Source of the DNA: a bacterium
Lineage (GTDB): Bacteria > Bacteroidota > Bacteroidia > Bacteroidales > Bacteroidaceae
Direction of reading: 5' to 3'
Assembly (NCBI GenBank): GCA_004559785.1
Contig: SFXD01000014.1
Coordinates: 1-32,622, forward strand
Length of the DNA: 32,622 nt
Below the pieces are notes generated by a model. That model had not been told where the DNA came from. It saw only the letters and a list, made by a program, of their open reading frames with translations, and ran no database searches. Position numbers and translations under genes: made by a program. Position 1 is the stretch's first letter. Every line of letters begins with the position of its first letter. Shown piece by piece: positions 1 to 7,684 of the stretch.

Positions 1-129
1 AGGTGTGCATATATACATCGCAACCGGAGGAAGCAAATGATGGTCGCTGAGGGACGTGAAAGCCGGCGAGTCTGCTCAGGGAAGATAGTAGCCGTTGGGA
101 AGTAACCTGCTTGCCTAAGCAATTGAACG
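1..129 (+). other. 3' end of an unidentified upstream gene or RNA
   Basis: This stretch lies upstream of a strong plus-strand terminator, so it is probably the tail of a transcript that begins outside the window. Frame 1 is open from the left edge to a TAA at 103-105, frame 2 to a TGA at 38-40 and frame 3 to a TGA at 48-50. An opening of this length is expected by chance, so I cannot choose a frame. I compared it by eye with cobalamin riboswitches, RNase P RNA, tmRNA and group II introns and found no convincing match. It could be a protein C-terminus followed by a 3' UTR, or a structured RNA. Confidence 0.3.
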
Positions 130-169
130 GTGTGCCGGAATCGGAAGATTCAGGCACACTTACTTTTTT
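130..169 (+). terminator. Strong intrinsic terminator
   Basis: GTGTGCC (130-136) pairs with GGCACAC (153-159), and inside it GAATC (138-142) pairs with GATTC (147-151) around a GGAA tetraloop of GNRA type. One G/A mismatch separates the two stems. The hairpin is followed by TTACTTTTTT. It ends the transcript coming from the left and insulates the flavodiiron gene. It also shows that the in-frame extension of that gene back to position 111 is not real coding sequence. Confidence 0.85.
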
Positions 170-225
170 ATTCTCCAACCACGTAGTTTTTCGACAAACA
201 GGAAGGGCTTTTCGGTTTTTTGTTG

Positions 226-233
226 TAACTTTG
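226..233 (+). promoter_or_regulatory. -7 promoter element for the flavodiiron gene
   Basis: TAACTTTG matches the Bacteroidetes -7 consensus TAnnTTTG, 30 bases before the ATG at 264. No TTTG lies at the usual 19-21 bp upstream, so the -33 element is weak or degenerate. Confidence 0.5.
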
Positions 234-263
234 CGCCCGAAACAAGACAAACGACATACAACA

Positions 264-1445
264 ATGTACAAAGACCTAAACAACAACGTGTATTACATTG
301 GCACTGACGACATGAAGAGCGAACTCTTCGAAAGCCAGTACATCATACCCGAGGGGATTGCCTACAACTCGTACCTGATACGGGACGAAAAGGTTGCAAT
401 ACTTGACACCGCCGATGCCGTGATGGGAGAGGAATGGAAGGCAAACCTGATGGAATCGCTTGACGGCAGGACACCAGACTACCTCGTCATACACCACATG
501 GAACCCGACCACTCGGCTCTGGCAGCGTGGGTGCTGGAGGAATGGAAGGACGTCACCCTCGTGGCATCACAGAAAGCCATACAGATGATGCCCCTTTTCT
601 TTGAAGGCATCGACCTCGAAGGCAGGACACTTGCCGTGAAGGACGGAGACACCCTCGACCTGGGCAGGCAAAGACTACGTTTCATAGCCGCACCCATGAT
701 ACACTGGCCAGAGGTGATGATGTCGTACGAAGAGACGGAAGGCACGCTGTATAGTGCAGATGCCTTCGGCAAATTCGGAGCATTAGCTAAATGCGGCTTC
801 CGCGGTTGCGATGACGACGACTGGACTTGCGAGGGAAGAAGGTACTACTTCAACATCGTAGGCAAATACGGCGCACAGGTGAAAAACCTGCTGGCAAAGG
901 TAAGCCAACTGGACGTTAGGTCGATACGCCCCTTGCACGGACCCATACTGGAGGACGAACTGGACAAATACATCAGCCTGTATACCACATGGAGCAACTA
1001 CGAGGCAGAGACGGAAGGCGTATTCATAGCCGTTGCCTCGATACACGGCAATACCCTGCACGCCGCCGAGAGGCTGAGGGACATGCTGCAAGAAAAGGGC
1101 GTGAAGGTGGCATTCAGCGACCTGTGCCGCTCTGACTTCGCCGAGAACGTGGAAGATGCTTTCCGCTACCCTCGCCTCGTGCTGGCAGCTTCCTCTTACG
1201 ACGGCGGACTCTTCACGCCTATGTACAACTTCCTGCACCTGCTCAAGAGCAAGGGCTACTCCAACCGCAAGGTGGCACTGATGGAAAACGGCTCGTGGGC
1301 ACCATGCGCCGCAAGGGTTATGAGGGCGGAGCTGGAAGGCATGAAGAACGTTGAGGTGGTGGAGAACACCCTGACGCTCAGGGGATGCCTCAAGCAATCG
1401 GACATGCCGGCTATGCAGGCACTGGCCGACGCCATCCAGGAATAA
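264..1445 (+). CDS. FprA family A-type flavoprotein (flavodiiron protein)
   Basis: A 393-residue two-domain flavodiiron protein, the usual length for class A. Residues 1-245 form a metallo-beta-lactamase-like domain with the diiron ligands visible: HMEPDH (H78, E80, D82, H83), H147 in IHWPE, D166 in SADAFG and H225 in PLHGP. Residues 252-393 form a flavodoxin domain whose FMN phosphate loop is VASIHGNT (257-264). Such enzymes reduce O2 to water, or NO to N2O, in the cytoplasm of anaerobes. The start at 264 was chosen because the longer reading frame from 111 runs through the terminator at 130-169 and the -7 element. The ZIP transporter follows 12 bases downstream, probably in the same transcript. 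Whether O2 or NO is the substrate cannot be read from sequence. Confidence 0.93.
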   Translation: MYKDLNNNVYYIGTDDMKSELFESQYIIPEGIAYNSYLIRDEKVAILDTADAVMGEEWKANLMESLDGRTPDYLVIHHMEPDHSALAAWVLEEWKDVTLVASQKAIQMMPLFFEGIDLEGRTLAVKDGDTLDLGRQRLRFIAAPMIHWPEVMMSYEETEGTLYSADAFGKFGALAKCGFRGCDDDDWTCEGRRYYFNIVGKYGAQVKNLLAKVSQLDVRSIRPLHGPILEDELDKYISLYTTWSNYEAETEGVFIAVASIHGNTLHAAERLRDMLQEKGVKVAFSDLCRSDFAENVEDAFRYPRLVLAASSYDGGLFTPMYNFLHLLKSKGYSNRKVALMENGSWAPCAARVMRAELEGMKNVEVVENTLTLRGCLKQSDMPAMQALADAIQE

Positions 1446-1457
1446 ACACCGCAGAGA

Positions 1458-2216
1458 ATGGCAGCCATTGACATGACTAACGTATGGATTAGTGCAACTG
1501 GATTGTGCGGTGCCACAGTGCTCGGAAGCATACTGGGCTTTGGAGTAAAGGAACTGTCGCACAAGTGGAACGACACCATACTGGGATATTGCGCGGGAGT
1601 GATGCTGGCAGCCTCGACGGTGGGACTGATAGTGCCAGCCTTAGAGGAGACGGCAGATTGGTGGATAGTGCTGCTCGGCATAATGGCCGGAGCCTACTTC
1701 CTGAACATTCTCGACAAGATAACGCCGCACCTGCACCACATCACCGGGCTGGACCCTGAGAAGCACAAGGGCAACGAGAGCATCAACCACATACTGCTCT
1801 TCGTGCTTGCCATCGCCCTGCACAAACTGCCCGAAGGCATGGCTGCAGGCGTAAGCATGAGCGACACCGATCACGCCTCGTGGGCGGTAACCCTTGGCAT
1901 TGCCATGCAGAACATACCCGAGGGCATGGTAATCATAGCACCGCTGCTGATGGCAGGCGTAAGCTCGGCAAGGACATTCGCCATCTCCATTACCATAGGA
2001 CTGCTGGAGGTTCTGGGGGTATGGGCAGGATATGCCCTGGGGAATATCTCTGCAATGATGCTGCCCGTAATGCTTGGTTTCTCCGGCGGCGCAATGCTAT
2101 ACGTCACCAGCGACGAGATGATTCCCGAGACACATACCCACGGCTACCAGAAACAAGCCACCTACGCCCTGATACTGGGATTCGTGACCCTGGTGCTGAT
2201 GGAAAGATTCCTGTAG
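1458..2216 (+). CDS. ZIP family divalent metal transporter
   Basis: A 252-residue polytopic inner-membrane protein with about eight hydrophobic segments. The two ZIP signature motifs are HKLPEG (122-127, TM4) and QNIPEG (151-156, TM5), which form the binuclear metal site. A His-containing stretch (ITPHLHHIT, 88-96) sits in the loop before TM4. The family imports Zn2+, Fe2+ or related ions; the exact metal is not decidable here. It starts 12 bases after the flavodiiron gene, so co-transcription is likely. That suggests iron supply for the diiron enzyme as one possible link, which is inference. An ATG at 1473 is an alternative start. Confidence 0.92.
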   Translation: MAAIDMTNVWISATGLCGATVLGSILGFGVKELSHKWNDTILGYCAGVMLAASTVGLIVPALEETADWWIVLLGIMAGAYFLNILDKITPHLHHITGLDPEKHKGNESINHILLFVLAIALHKLPEGMAAGVSMSDTDHASWAVTLGIAMQNIPEGMVIIAPLLMAGVSSARTFAISITIGLLEVLGVWAGYALGNISAMMLPVMLGFSGGAMLYVTSDEMIPETHTHGYQKQATYALILGFVTLVLMERFL

Positions 2217-2383
2217 TCGCATGGCATATAGACATACACTGAATATATCCTACACCCAACTTCAGAAACGCGAAAGAATTGGATTAATGTCCATTGTTGG
2301 GTACCGGCATACGCTTGGTAGGTTATTGCAAAACCCAACGCAGGCAACCATATTCACACGACACTTTCCGATACACATAGACT

Positions 2384-2962
2384 ATGGAAGAAGAAGAATA
2401 CTACAAGATGCTGAGAGGTGAAGTCTACGATGCAACCGACGCATACCTGATAGGCAAGCTCAACCTGTGCAAGGACAAATGTCAGGAGTACAACGCCATC
2501 AAGCCTACAATGCTGAAGGAGAGAAACGAGATGCTGAGAAAGATTCTGGGCAAATGCGACGAAGACACCTTCATCAACCAACCCTTCCTTTGCGACTACG
2601 GTGAGCACATCAGCGTAGGCAGACGCTTCTTCGCCAACTTCAACCTCGTAGTACTGGACGAGGCAACCGTCACGATAGGAGACGACTGCTTCATCGGGCC
2701 CAACGTAGGCATCTATACGGCATGCCACAGTACCGACCCCGTGATAAGGAACACGCGGCAAGAATGGGCAAAGCCTGTCAATATAGGAAACAACGTATGG
2801 ATAGGAGGCTCCGTAACCATCCTGCCGGGCGTGACAATAGGAGACAACGTCACCATAGGCGCAGGCAGCGTAGTAGTGAAGGACATACCTTCGGACGTAG
2901 TGGTGGCAGGAAACCCTGCCAAGGTCATCGGGCACCTGACGGCAAACGAACAGACTACGTGA
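2384..2962 (+). CDS. Sugar O-acetyltransferase, LacA/Maa family
   Basis: A 192-residue left-handed beta-helix acetyltransferase. The N-terminal helical Maa-type region (residues 1-55, with YYKMLRGEVYDA) is followed by hexapeptide repeats such as VTIGDDCFIGPNVGI and VTIGDNVTIGAGSVV. His115 in YTACHSTDP is at the position of the catalytic His of LacA. The family transfers acetyl from acetyl-CoA to the 6-hydroxyl of maltose, glucose or galactosides in the cytoplasm. The preceding gap (2217-2383) holds only a 6-bp inverted repeat, CCCAAC 2255-2260 with GTTGGG 2296-2301, and no convincing promoter. The natural acceptor sugar is unknown. Confidence 0.9.
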   Translation: MEEEEYYKMLRGEVYDATDAYLIGKLNLCKDKCQEYNAIKPTMLKERNEMLRKILGKCDEDTFINQPFLCDYGEHISVGRRFFANFNLVVLDEATVTIGDDCFIGPNVGIYTACHSTDPVIRNTRQEWAKPVNIGNNVWIGGSVTILPGVTIGDNVTIGAGSVVVKDIPSDVVVAGNPAKVIGHLTANEQTT

Positions 2963-3007
2963 TACGTTAAATATGCTTAAACAAAAGATACTTTTCAGCC
3001 TGGCAAG

Positions 3008-3038
3008 TTTGCTGTTTGTAAAAGTATTCGTAATTTTG
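3008..3038 (+). promoter_or_regulatory. Promoter of the thiamine operon
   Basis: TTTG (3008-3011), 19 bases, then TAATTTTG (3031-3038): a full match to the Bacteroidetes -33/-7 pattern. Transcription should start near 3045, at the first base pair of the TPP aptamer. The aptamer therefore begins at the very 5' end of the mRNA. Confidence 0.85.
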
Positions 3039-3045
3039 CCCCGTT

Positions 3046-3157
3046 GATAACGGGGTGCTGAGCCTGACGCGATGTAATAGAAGACATGGCATGCACACAG
3101 GCGAAGCTGAGATTATACCCACAGACCTGATGCAGGTAATGCTGCCGTAGGAATATC
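3046..3157 (+). promoter_or_regulatory. TPP (THI-box) riboswitch
   Basis: The conserved THI elements occur in order. GGGGTGC begins at 3052, CTGAGAT follows at about 3107-3113 with ACCC after it, then CCTGATGCAGGTAATGC, then GCCGTAGGAA ending at about 3153. P1 can form between GATA (3046-3049) and TATC (3154-3157). The P3 region (about 3063-3103) is longer than in compact examples such as E. coli thiM. Between the aptamer and thiD (3158-3275) there is a small hairpin, AATACG 3215-3220 with CGTATT 3225-3230, but no hairpin with a U-tract. Control of translation or antitermination looks likelier than a simple terminator. It should shut off the whole thi operon when TPP is plentiful. Confidence 0.95.
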
Positions 3158-3275
3158 TCTGCAATCACTATCTCCGCCAAGGAGCAGCCAAGCCTGCCCT
3201 TAGAGAATAGATGGAATACGTCCCCGTATTGAAGTAAAAGCCCTTCAAGATGGGGGCGAACTATATTATATATAT

Positions 3276-4112
3276 ATGGAATATTCTGAATACGTCAAGG
3301 TTCTGACCATTGCCGGCTCGGACAGTTCGGGAGGTGCAGGAGTACAGGCTGACATCAAGACGATGTCCTCGCTCGGCGTATACGCTGCCTCTGCCATAAC
3401 GGCAGTGACCGTGCAGAACACCAAGGGTGTGACAGCCGTGCATACCATACCGCCCGACATCATCGAGGGACAGATACGCAGCGTGATGGACGACCTGCGC
3501 CCAAGCCACGTCAAGATAGGAATGCTGCCCGACGCACAGAGCATGAAGGCTGTGGCAAATGCCCTGGAGGACTATGAAGGCACTACCGTAGTGCTGGATC
3601 CCGTGATGGTGGCCACGAGCGGAGACAGGCTGATGGAGGACGACGCACTGCAATGCCTAAGGAAGATGCTGCTGCCTGCTTCCTTCATGCTTACGCCCAA
3701 CATACCCGAAGCCGAGGCTCTGGCAGGCATGACGATAAGGGAAGCGGACGACATAGACAAGGCAGCTGTCAAGATAGCCATATACGGCACCAAGTGGATT
3801 CTGGTGAAGGGAGGGCATATTGAGGGAGAGACCAAGGAGGACAGGCTATATTGCGAAGGCAAACTGCTGAAGACGTATTGCAGCAATACCGTCGACACGC
3901 CCAATACCCACGGGACGGGATGCACCTTGTCTTCTGCCATAGCGGCACTGCTCGCCACGGGGGAAAGCGTGGAACAAGCCGTGGGGAAAGCCAAGCAATA
4001 CGTGTCGCGCGCCATACAGGCAGGGGCAGGCATCACGACCGGACAGGGGCACGGACCCGTCAACCACTTCCACGCACCAGTCCAACTGCTGGTGCATGCC
4101 AAGAAACATTGA
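3276..4112 (+). CDS. thiD: Hydroxymethylpyrimidine/phosphomethylpyrimidine kinase
   Basis: A 278-residue ribokinase-fold enzyme that phosphorylates HMP and HMP-P to HMP-PP, the pyrimidine half of thiamine. Visible motifs are TIAGSDSSGGAG (11-22, substrate binding), VLDPVMVATSG (106-116) and NTHGTGCTLSSA (210-221), the anion hole with the catalytic cysteine region. The length is normal. The ATG at 3276 sits directly after an AT repeat (TATATATATATG) and is the only start that keeps the VKVLTIAGSD N-terminus. It is the first gene after the TPP riboswitch. Of 18 Ile codons I count 11 ATA, and 4 of 7 Arg codons are AGG, the background codon style of this genome. Confidence 0.96.
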   Translation: MEYSEYVKVLTIAGSDSSGGAGVQADIKTMSSLGVYAASAITAVTVQNTKGVTAVHTIPPDIIEGQIRSVMDDLRPSHVKIGMLPDAQSMKAVANALEDYEGTTVVLDPVMVATSGDRLMEDDALQCLRKMLLPASFMLTPNIPEAEALAGMTIREADDIDKAAVKIAIYGTKWILVKGGHIEGETKEDRLYCEGKLLKTYCSNTVDTPNTHGTGCTLSSAIAALLATGESVEQAVGKAKQYVSRAIQAGAGITTGQGHGPVNHFHAPVQLLVHAKKH

Positions 4113-4159
4113 AGGGATGTTCTATAAAATCGAGAATCCCTCGGTCGAATTAATAGAAC
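4113..4159 (+). other. Interleaved inverted repeats between thiD and thiS
   Basis: Directly after the thiD stop, AGGGAT (4113-4118) can pair with ATCCCT (4136-4141), and the adjoining GTTCTAT (4119-4125) can pair with ATAGAAC (4153-4159). The two pairings interleave, so they are mutually exclusive or pseudoknot-like. No U-tract follows. Matches of 6 and 7 bp in so short a span could be chance. Confidence 0.3.
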
Positions 4160-4195
4160 AACCCTGAACGAAAACACAGAGAAAGAAGACACGAT

Positions 4196-4393
4196 ATGAA
4201 AATAAGGATAAACAACCGGGATATGGAGACCAACGCCACGGACGTATACCATCTCTCCGAGGAACTGCAATTGCCGGAGAAGGGCGTTGCAATAGCCATA
4301 AACGGCAGCATCGTGCCACGTGGGGAGTGGGACGGACATGCCATCAAGCAGTGGGACAACATCACGGTAATAAAGGCGGCTTTCGGAGGATAG
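4196..4393 (+). CDS. thiS: Sulfur carrier protein ThiS
   Basis: A 65-residue ubiquitin-fold sulfur carrier. The C-terminus is KAAFGG, the Gly-Gly tail that ThiF adenylates and that then carries the thiocarboxylate sulfur to thiazole synthase ThiG. The core motifs VAIAINGSIVPR and ITVIKAAFGG are typical. It lies 83 bases after thiD and 5 bases before thiE, inside the operon, with its partners thiG and thiF downstream. The length is normal for ThiS. Confidence 0.95.
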   Translation: MKIRINNRDMETNATDVYHLSEELQLPEKGVAIAINGSIVPRGEWDGHAIKQWDNITVIKAAFGG

Positions 4394-4398
4394 ACATC

Positions 4399-5052
4399 AT
4401 GTTGCAGTTCATCAGCCACCATACGGAAAGGTACACCTACCTGGACTCCATTGCAATAGCCCTGGAGGGAGGATGTAAGTGGGTGCAGCTGCGCATGAAG
4501 GATGCCACTGCCGAGGAGATGAAGCCCATTGCCATACAGGCACGGCAGATGTGCAGGAAGGCAGGTGCCACGTTCATTGTAGACGACAACGTGGAACTGG
4601 TTGCTGCCATCAAGGCAGACGGCGTACACCTGGGCAAGAACGACATGCCCATAGCCCGGGCACGAGCCCTGCTGGGCAAGGACTTCATCATAGGCGGCAC
4701 CGCCAACACCCCCGAGGACGTCCGTTCGCACTGGATGGCAGGAGCCGACTACGTGGGATGCGGCCCGTTCCGTTTCACCACCACCAAGACAGGCTTGTCC
4801 CCCATCCTCGGCATAGAGGGGTACAGGAGGATAATGGCAGGCCTTGCCACCCTGCCCCCAAGGGACGGAGGGGAGCGACACTTCCCCGTCGTGGCAATAG
4901 GAGGCATTACTGCCACGGACATACCCCTACTGCTGCAGACGGGAGTGGACGGCATAGCCCTGAGCGGCGCAGTGCTGAGGGCATCCGACCCCGTGGCAGA
5001 GATGAGAAGGCTGGTAGAGCTGACCGAGCAAAGGCATTGCGAAACGAAATGA
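4399..5052 (+). CDS. thiE: Thiamine-phosphate synthase
   Basis: A 217-residue TIM-barrel enzyme that joins HMP-PP and the thiazole phosphate to give thiamine phosphate. Visible motifs are VQLRMKD (29-35, diphosphate binding), DGVHLGKND (74-82), GCGPFRFTTTK (120-130) and, near the C-terminus, AIGGITATDIP. The start was set at ATG 4399, five bases after the thiS stop. A longer in-frame start at 4327 would overlap thiS extensively and adds residues without family character. This is the more complete of two ThiE-family proteins in the operon, so it is the likely true synthase. The stop lies inside a run of 7-bp repeats. Confidence 0.94.
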   Translation: MLQFISHHTERYTYLDSIAIALEGGCKWVQLRMKDATAEEMKPIAIQARQMCRKAGATFIVDDNVELVAAIKADGVHLGKNDMPIARARALLGKDFIIGGTANTPEDVRSHWMAGADYVGCGPFRFTTTKTGLSPILGIEGYRRIMAGLATLPPRDGGERHFPVVAIGGITATDIPLLLQTGVDGIALSGAVLRASDPVAEMRRLVELTEQRHCETK

Positions 5053-5181
5053 ATAATGAATAATGAATAATGAAATAGCATAACGACTACTTAATCACCA
5101 ATCACTTAATCACTAATCACTAACACTTATCACTTACTTATCACTTACTTATCACTTACTTATCACTTACTTATCACTTAA
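5049..5181 (+). repeat. Simple tandem repeats between thiE and thiG, including 5 x 11 bp
   Basis: The thiE-thiG gap is made almost wholly of short repeats. ATGAATA occurs three times (5049-5069) with a decayed fourth copy, and the first copy includes the thiE stop. Degenerate AATCACTT-like units follow to about 5126. Then come five tandem 11-mers TTATCACTTAC (5127-5137, 5138-5148, 5149-5159, 5160-5170, 5171-5181); the last ends in TTAA and its final A is the first base of the thiG ATG. No Shine-Dalgarno sequence is present. A change in copy number would move upstream sequence relative to the start codon without changing the reading frame. Confidence 0.9.
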
Positions 5182-5981
5182 TGACAATGACAGACAAACT
5201 ATCGATAGCAGGCAGGCAATTCAATTCAAGACTCTTCCTGGGTACAGGCAAATTCAGCGACAACCGGCTGATGTCCGAAGCCATAAAGGCATCGGGAACA
5301 GAGATGGTGACCGTAGCCATGAAGAGGGTGGAACTGTCAGATGACAACGACGACCTGCTGAAGCACGTAACAGAGAACCCAAACATACAACTGCTTCCCA
5401 ACACGAGCGGCGTGCGCAATGCCGAGGAAGCCGTGTTTGCCGCACAGTTGGCGAGGGAGGCGTTTGGTACGAACTGGCTGAAACTGGAGATACACCCCGA
5501 CCCAAGGTACCTGCTGCCCGACTCAGTGGAAACGCTGAAGGCAACGGAGAAACTGGTGAAGATGGGGTTCGTGGTACTACCCTACTGCCAGGCCGACCCC
5601 ACCCTATGCAAGCACCTGGAGGAAGCAGGGGCTGCCACCGTGATGCCTCTGGCTGCTCCGATAGGCACGAACAAGGGACTGCGCATGAAGGACTTCCTGA
5701 GCATCATCGTCGAGCAAGCCACCGTGCCGGTAGTGGTGGATGCTGGCATAGGAGCACCAAGCCACGCAGCAGAGGCGATGGAGATGGGAGCAGACTGCGT
5801 ACTGGTCAACACTGCCATAGCCGTGGCAGCCGACCCCGTGAGCATGGCAGAAGCCTTCAGGATGGCAGTCGTAGCAGGGCGCAAGGCCTACGAGGCAGGA
5901 CTGGGCACAGTAAGCGACTGCGCCGTGGCAAGCTCGCCCCTGACAGCATTCCTTGACAACCAATCCGACAACCAAATCTGA
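5181..5981 (+). CDS. thiG: Thiazole synthase
   Basis: A 266-residue TIM-barrel enzyme that builds the thiazole phosphate from deoxyxylulose 5-phosphate, dehydroglycine (made by ThiH) and ThiS-thiocarboxylate. Visible are LFLGTGKF (18-25), the Schiff-base lysine K101 in NWLKLEIHPD, PLAAPIGTNKGL, and VVVDAGIGAPSHAAEAMEMG near the phosphate site. The length is normal. Two starts are possible, ATG 5181 and ATG 5187; the first coincides with the end of the 11-bp repeat array. It normally forms a complex with ThiH, encoded three genes downstream. Confidence 0.96.
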   Translation: MTMTDKLSIAGRQFNSRLFLGTGKFSDNRLMSEAIKASGTEMVTVAMKRVELSDDNDDLLKHVTENPNIQLLPNTSGVRNAEEAVFAAQLAREAFGTNWLKLEIHPDPRYLLPDSVETLKATEKLVKMGFVVLPYCQADPTLCKHLEEAGAATVMPLAAPIGTNKGLRMKDFLSIIVEQATVPVVVDAGIGAPSHAAEAMEMGADCVLVNTAIAVAADPVSMAEAFRMAVVAGRKAYEAGLGTVSDCAVASSPLTAFLDNQSDNQI

Positions 5982-5995
5982 CACCATATAACATC

Positions 5996-7684
5996 ATGCC
6001 AAACGACAACAAAGCTTACGCAAAGAGAGAGAAATACTACATGCCCGGAACCCTCTACCCCGACATCAGGGTAGGCATGACGAAGGTAAACCTGACTCCC
6101 ACCGTCACAAAGGACAAAAACGGAATCCCACATACAGAGCAGAACGAACCCGTGCTGATATACGACACCAGCGGTCCCTTCTCCGACCCCAACATAGAGA
6201 CAGACCTGCGTAAGGGACTGCCACGCATGAGGGAAGAGTGGATATTGAGACGCAACGACACTGAGGAACTGGAGCAGGTGTCCAGTGAATACGGCAGGGC
6301 AAGACTTGCCGACAAGGCTCTCGACAAACTGCGCTTCGAACACATTAGGCTGCCACGACGTGCAAGGAAAGGACAGGCCATAACGCAGATGGCATACGCC
6401 AAGGCGGGTATCATAACACCCGAAATGGAATATGTGGCCATACGCGAGAACATGAACTGCGAGCAACTCGGCATTCACAGCCACATCACACCCGATTACG
6501 TCCGCCAGGAGATAGCCCGCGGCAGGGCTGTATTGCCTGCCAACATCAACCACCCCGAATCGGAACCCATGATAATCGGGCGCAACTTCCTCGTGAAAAT
6601 CAACACCAACATAGGCAACAGTGCCACCACATCGTCCATAGAGGAGGAGGTGGACAAGGCGGTATGGTCTTGCAAGTGGGGAGGCGACACCCTGATGGAC
6701 CTGTCAACAGGCGAGAACATACACGAGACACGCGAATGGATAATACGCAACTGCCCCGTGCCCGTCGGCACAGTCCCCATATACCAGGCTCTGGAGAAGG
6801 TGGCAGGACGTGTGGAAGACCTGACGTGGGAGGTATACCGTGACACGCTCATCGAACAATGCGAGCAGGGTGTGGACTACTTCACCATACATGCCGGCAT
6901 ACGCCGACACAACGTACATCTGGCAGACAGCCGGCTTTGCGGCATCGTCAGCCGCGGAGGCAGCATCATGAGCAAGTGGTGCCTGATACACGACAGGGAG
7001 TCTTTCCTCTACGAGCACTTCGACGACATCTGCGACATAGTGGCACAGTACGACGTTGCCCTATCGCTCGGTGACGGACTGCGCCCCGGATGCATACAGG
7101 ATGCCAACGATGCGGCACAGTTTGCAGAACTCGACACTATGGGTGAACTGGTCACTCGTGCTTGGGACAAGAACGTACAGACTTTCATAGAAGGACCTGG
7201 ACACGTACCATTGCAGAAGATACGCGAGAACATGGAACGCCAACTGGATCATTGCCACGAGGCTCCGTTCTACACTCTCGGTCCGGTAGTGACGGACATA
7301 GCACCGGGCTACGACCATATCACCTCAGCCATAGGAGGCGCACAGATAGCATGGCTGGGTACGGCTATGCTGTGCTATGTCACTCCCAAGGAACACCTTG
7401 CCCTACCCAACAAGGAGGATGTCAGGGTGGGAGTCGTCACATATAAGATAGCCGCCCATGCCGCCGACTTGGCGAAGGGACATCCAGGCGCAACCATCAG
7501 AGACAATGCCCTGTCGAAAGCAAGGTTCGACTTCAGATGGCGCGACCAGTTCCATCTCTCCCTCGACCCCGAACGCGCCCTGCAATACTTCGAGGAAGCA
7601 GGACATACGGACGGTGAATACTGTACGATGTGCGGACCCAACTTCTGTGCAGCAAAACTGACCCATGACCTCAGGAAGCTATAG
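5996..7684 (+). CDS. thiC: Phosphomethylpyrimidine synthase ThiC
   Basis: A 562-residue radical-SAM enzyme that rearranges aminoimidazole ribotide to HMP-P. The C-terminal CxxCxxxxC [4Fe-4S] motif is intact (C543, C546, C551 in CTMCGPNFC). Conserved blocks include NINHPESEPMIIG, GNSATTSSIEEE, DLSTGENIHETREWI, SRGGSI and GPGHVP. The N-terminus is of the shorter type, without the long extension seen in E. coli. It begins 14 bases after thiG, and its last 20 bases overlap thiF, suggesting coupled translation. The oxygen-labile cluster fits an anaerobic host. Confidence 0.97.
   Translation: MPNDNKAYAKREKYYMPGTLYPDIRVGMTKVNLTPTVTKDKNGIPHTEQNEPVLIYDTSGPFSDPNIETDLRKGLPRMREEWILRRNDTEELEQVSSEYGRARLADKALDKLRFEHIRLPRRARKGQAITQMAYAKAGIITPEMEYVAIRENMNCEQLGIHSHITPDYVRQEIARGRAVLPANINHPESEPMIIGRNFLVKINTNIGNSATTSSIEEEVDKAVWSCKWGGDTLMDLSTGENIHETREWIIRNCPVPVGTVPIYQALEKVAGRVEDLTWEVYRDTLIEQCEQGVDYFTIHAGIRRHNVHLADSRLCGIVSRGGSIMSKWCLIHDRESFLYEHFDDICDIVAQYDVALSLGDGLRPGCIQDANDAAQFAELDTMGELVTRAWDKNVQTFIEGPGHVPLQKIRENMERQLDHCHEAPFYTLGPVVTDIAPGYDHITSAIGGAQIAWLGTAMLCYVTPKEHLALPNKEDVRVGVVTYKIAAHAADLAKGHPGATIRDNALSKARFDFRWRDQFHLSLDPERALQYFEEAGHTDGEYCTMCGPNFCAAKLTHDLRKL

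Noticed and set aside
1..129. Cobalamin riboswitch
   Set aside because: GGGAAG and AGTAG resemble parts of the consensus, but the B12 box and the 5' CCGGTG...CCGG core are missing.
111..263. N-terminal extension of the flavodiiron protein
   Set aside because: The sequence crosses a strong terminator and a -7 promoter element and has no family similarity; the ATG at 264 gives the usual N-terminus.
783..1562. Long minus-strand reading frame opposite the flavodiiron gene
   Set aside because: It is antisense to a well-supported gene, Cys/His-rich and without domain pattern.
2255..2301. Regulatory hairpin before the O-acetyltransferase gene
   Set aside because: A 6-bp inverted repeat with a 35-base loop is expected by chance.
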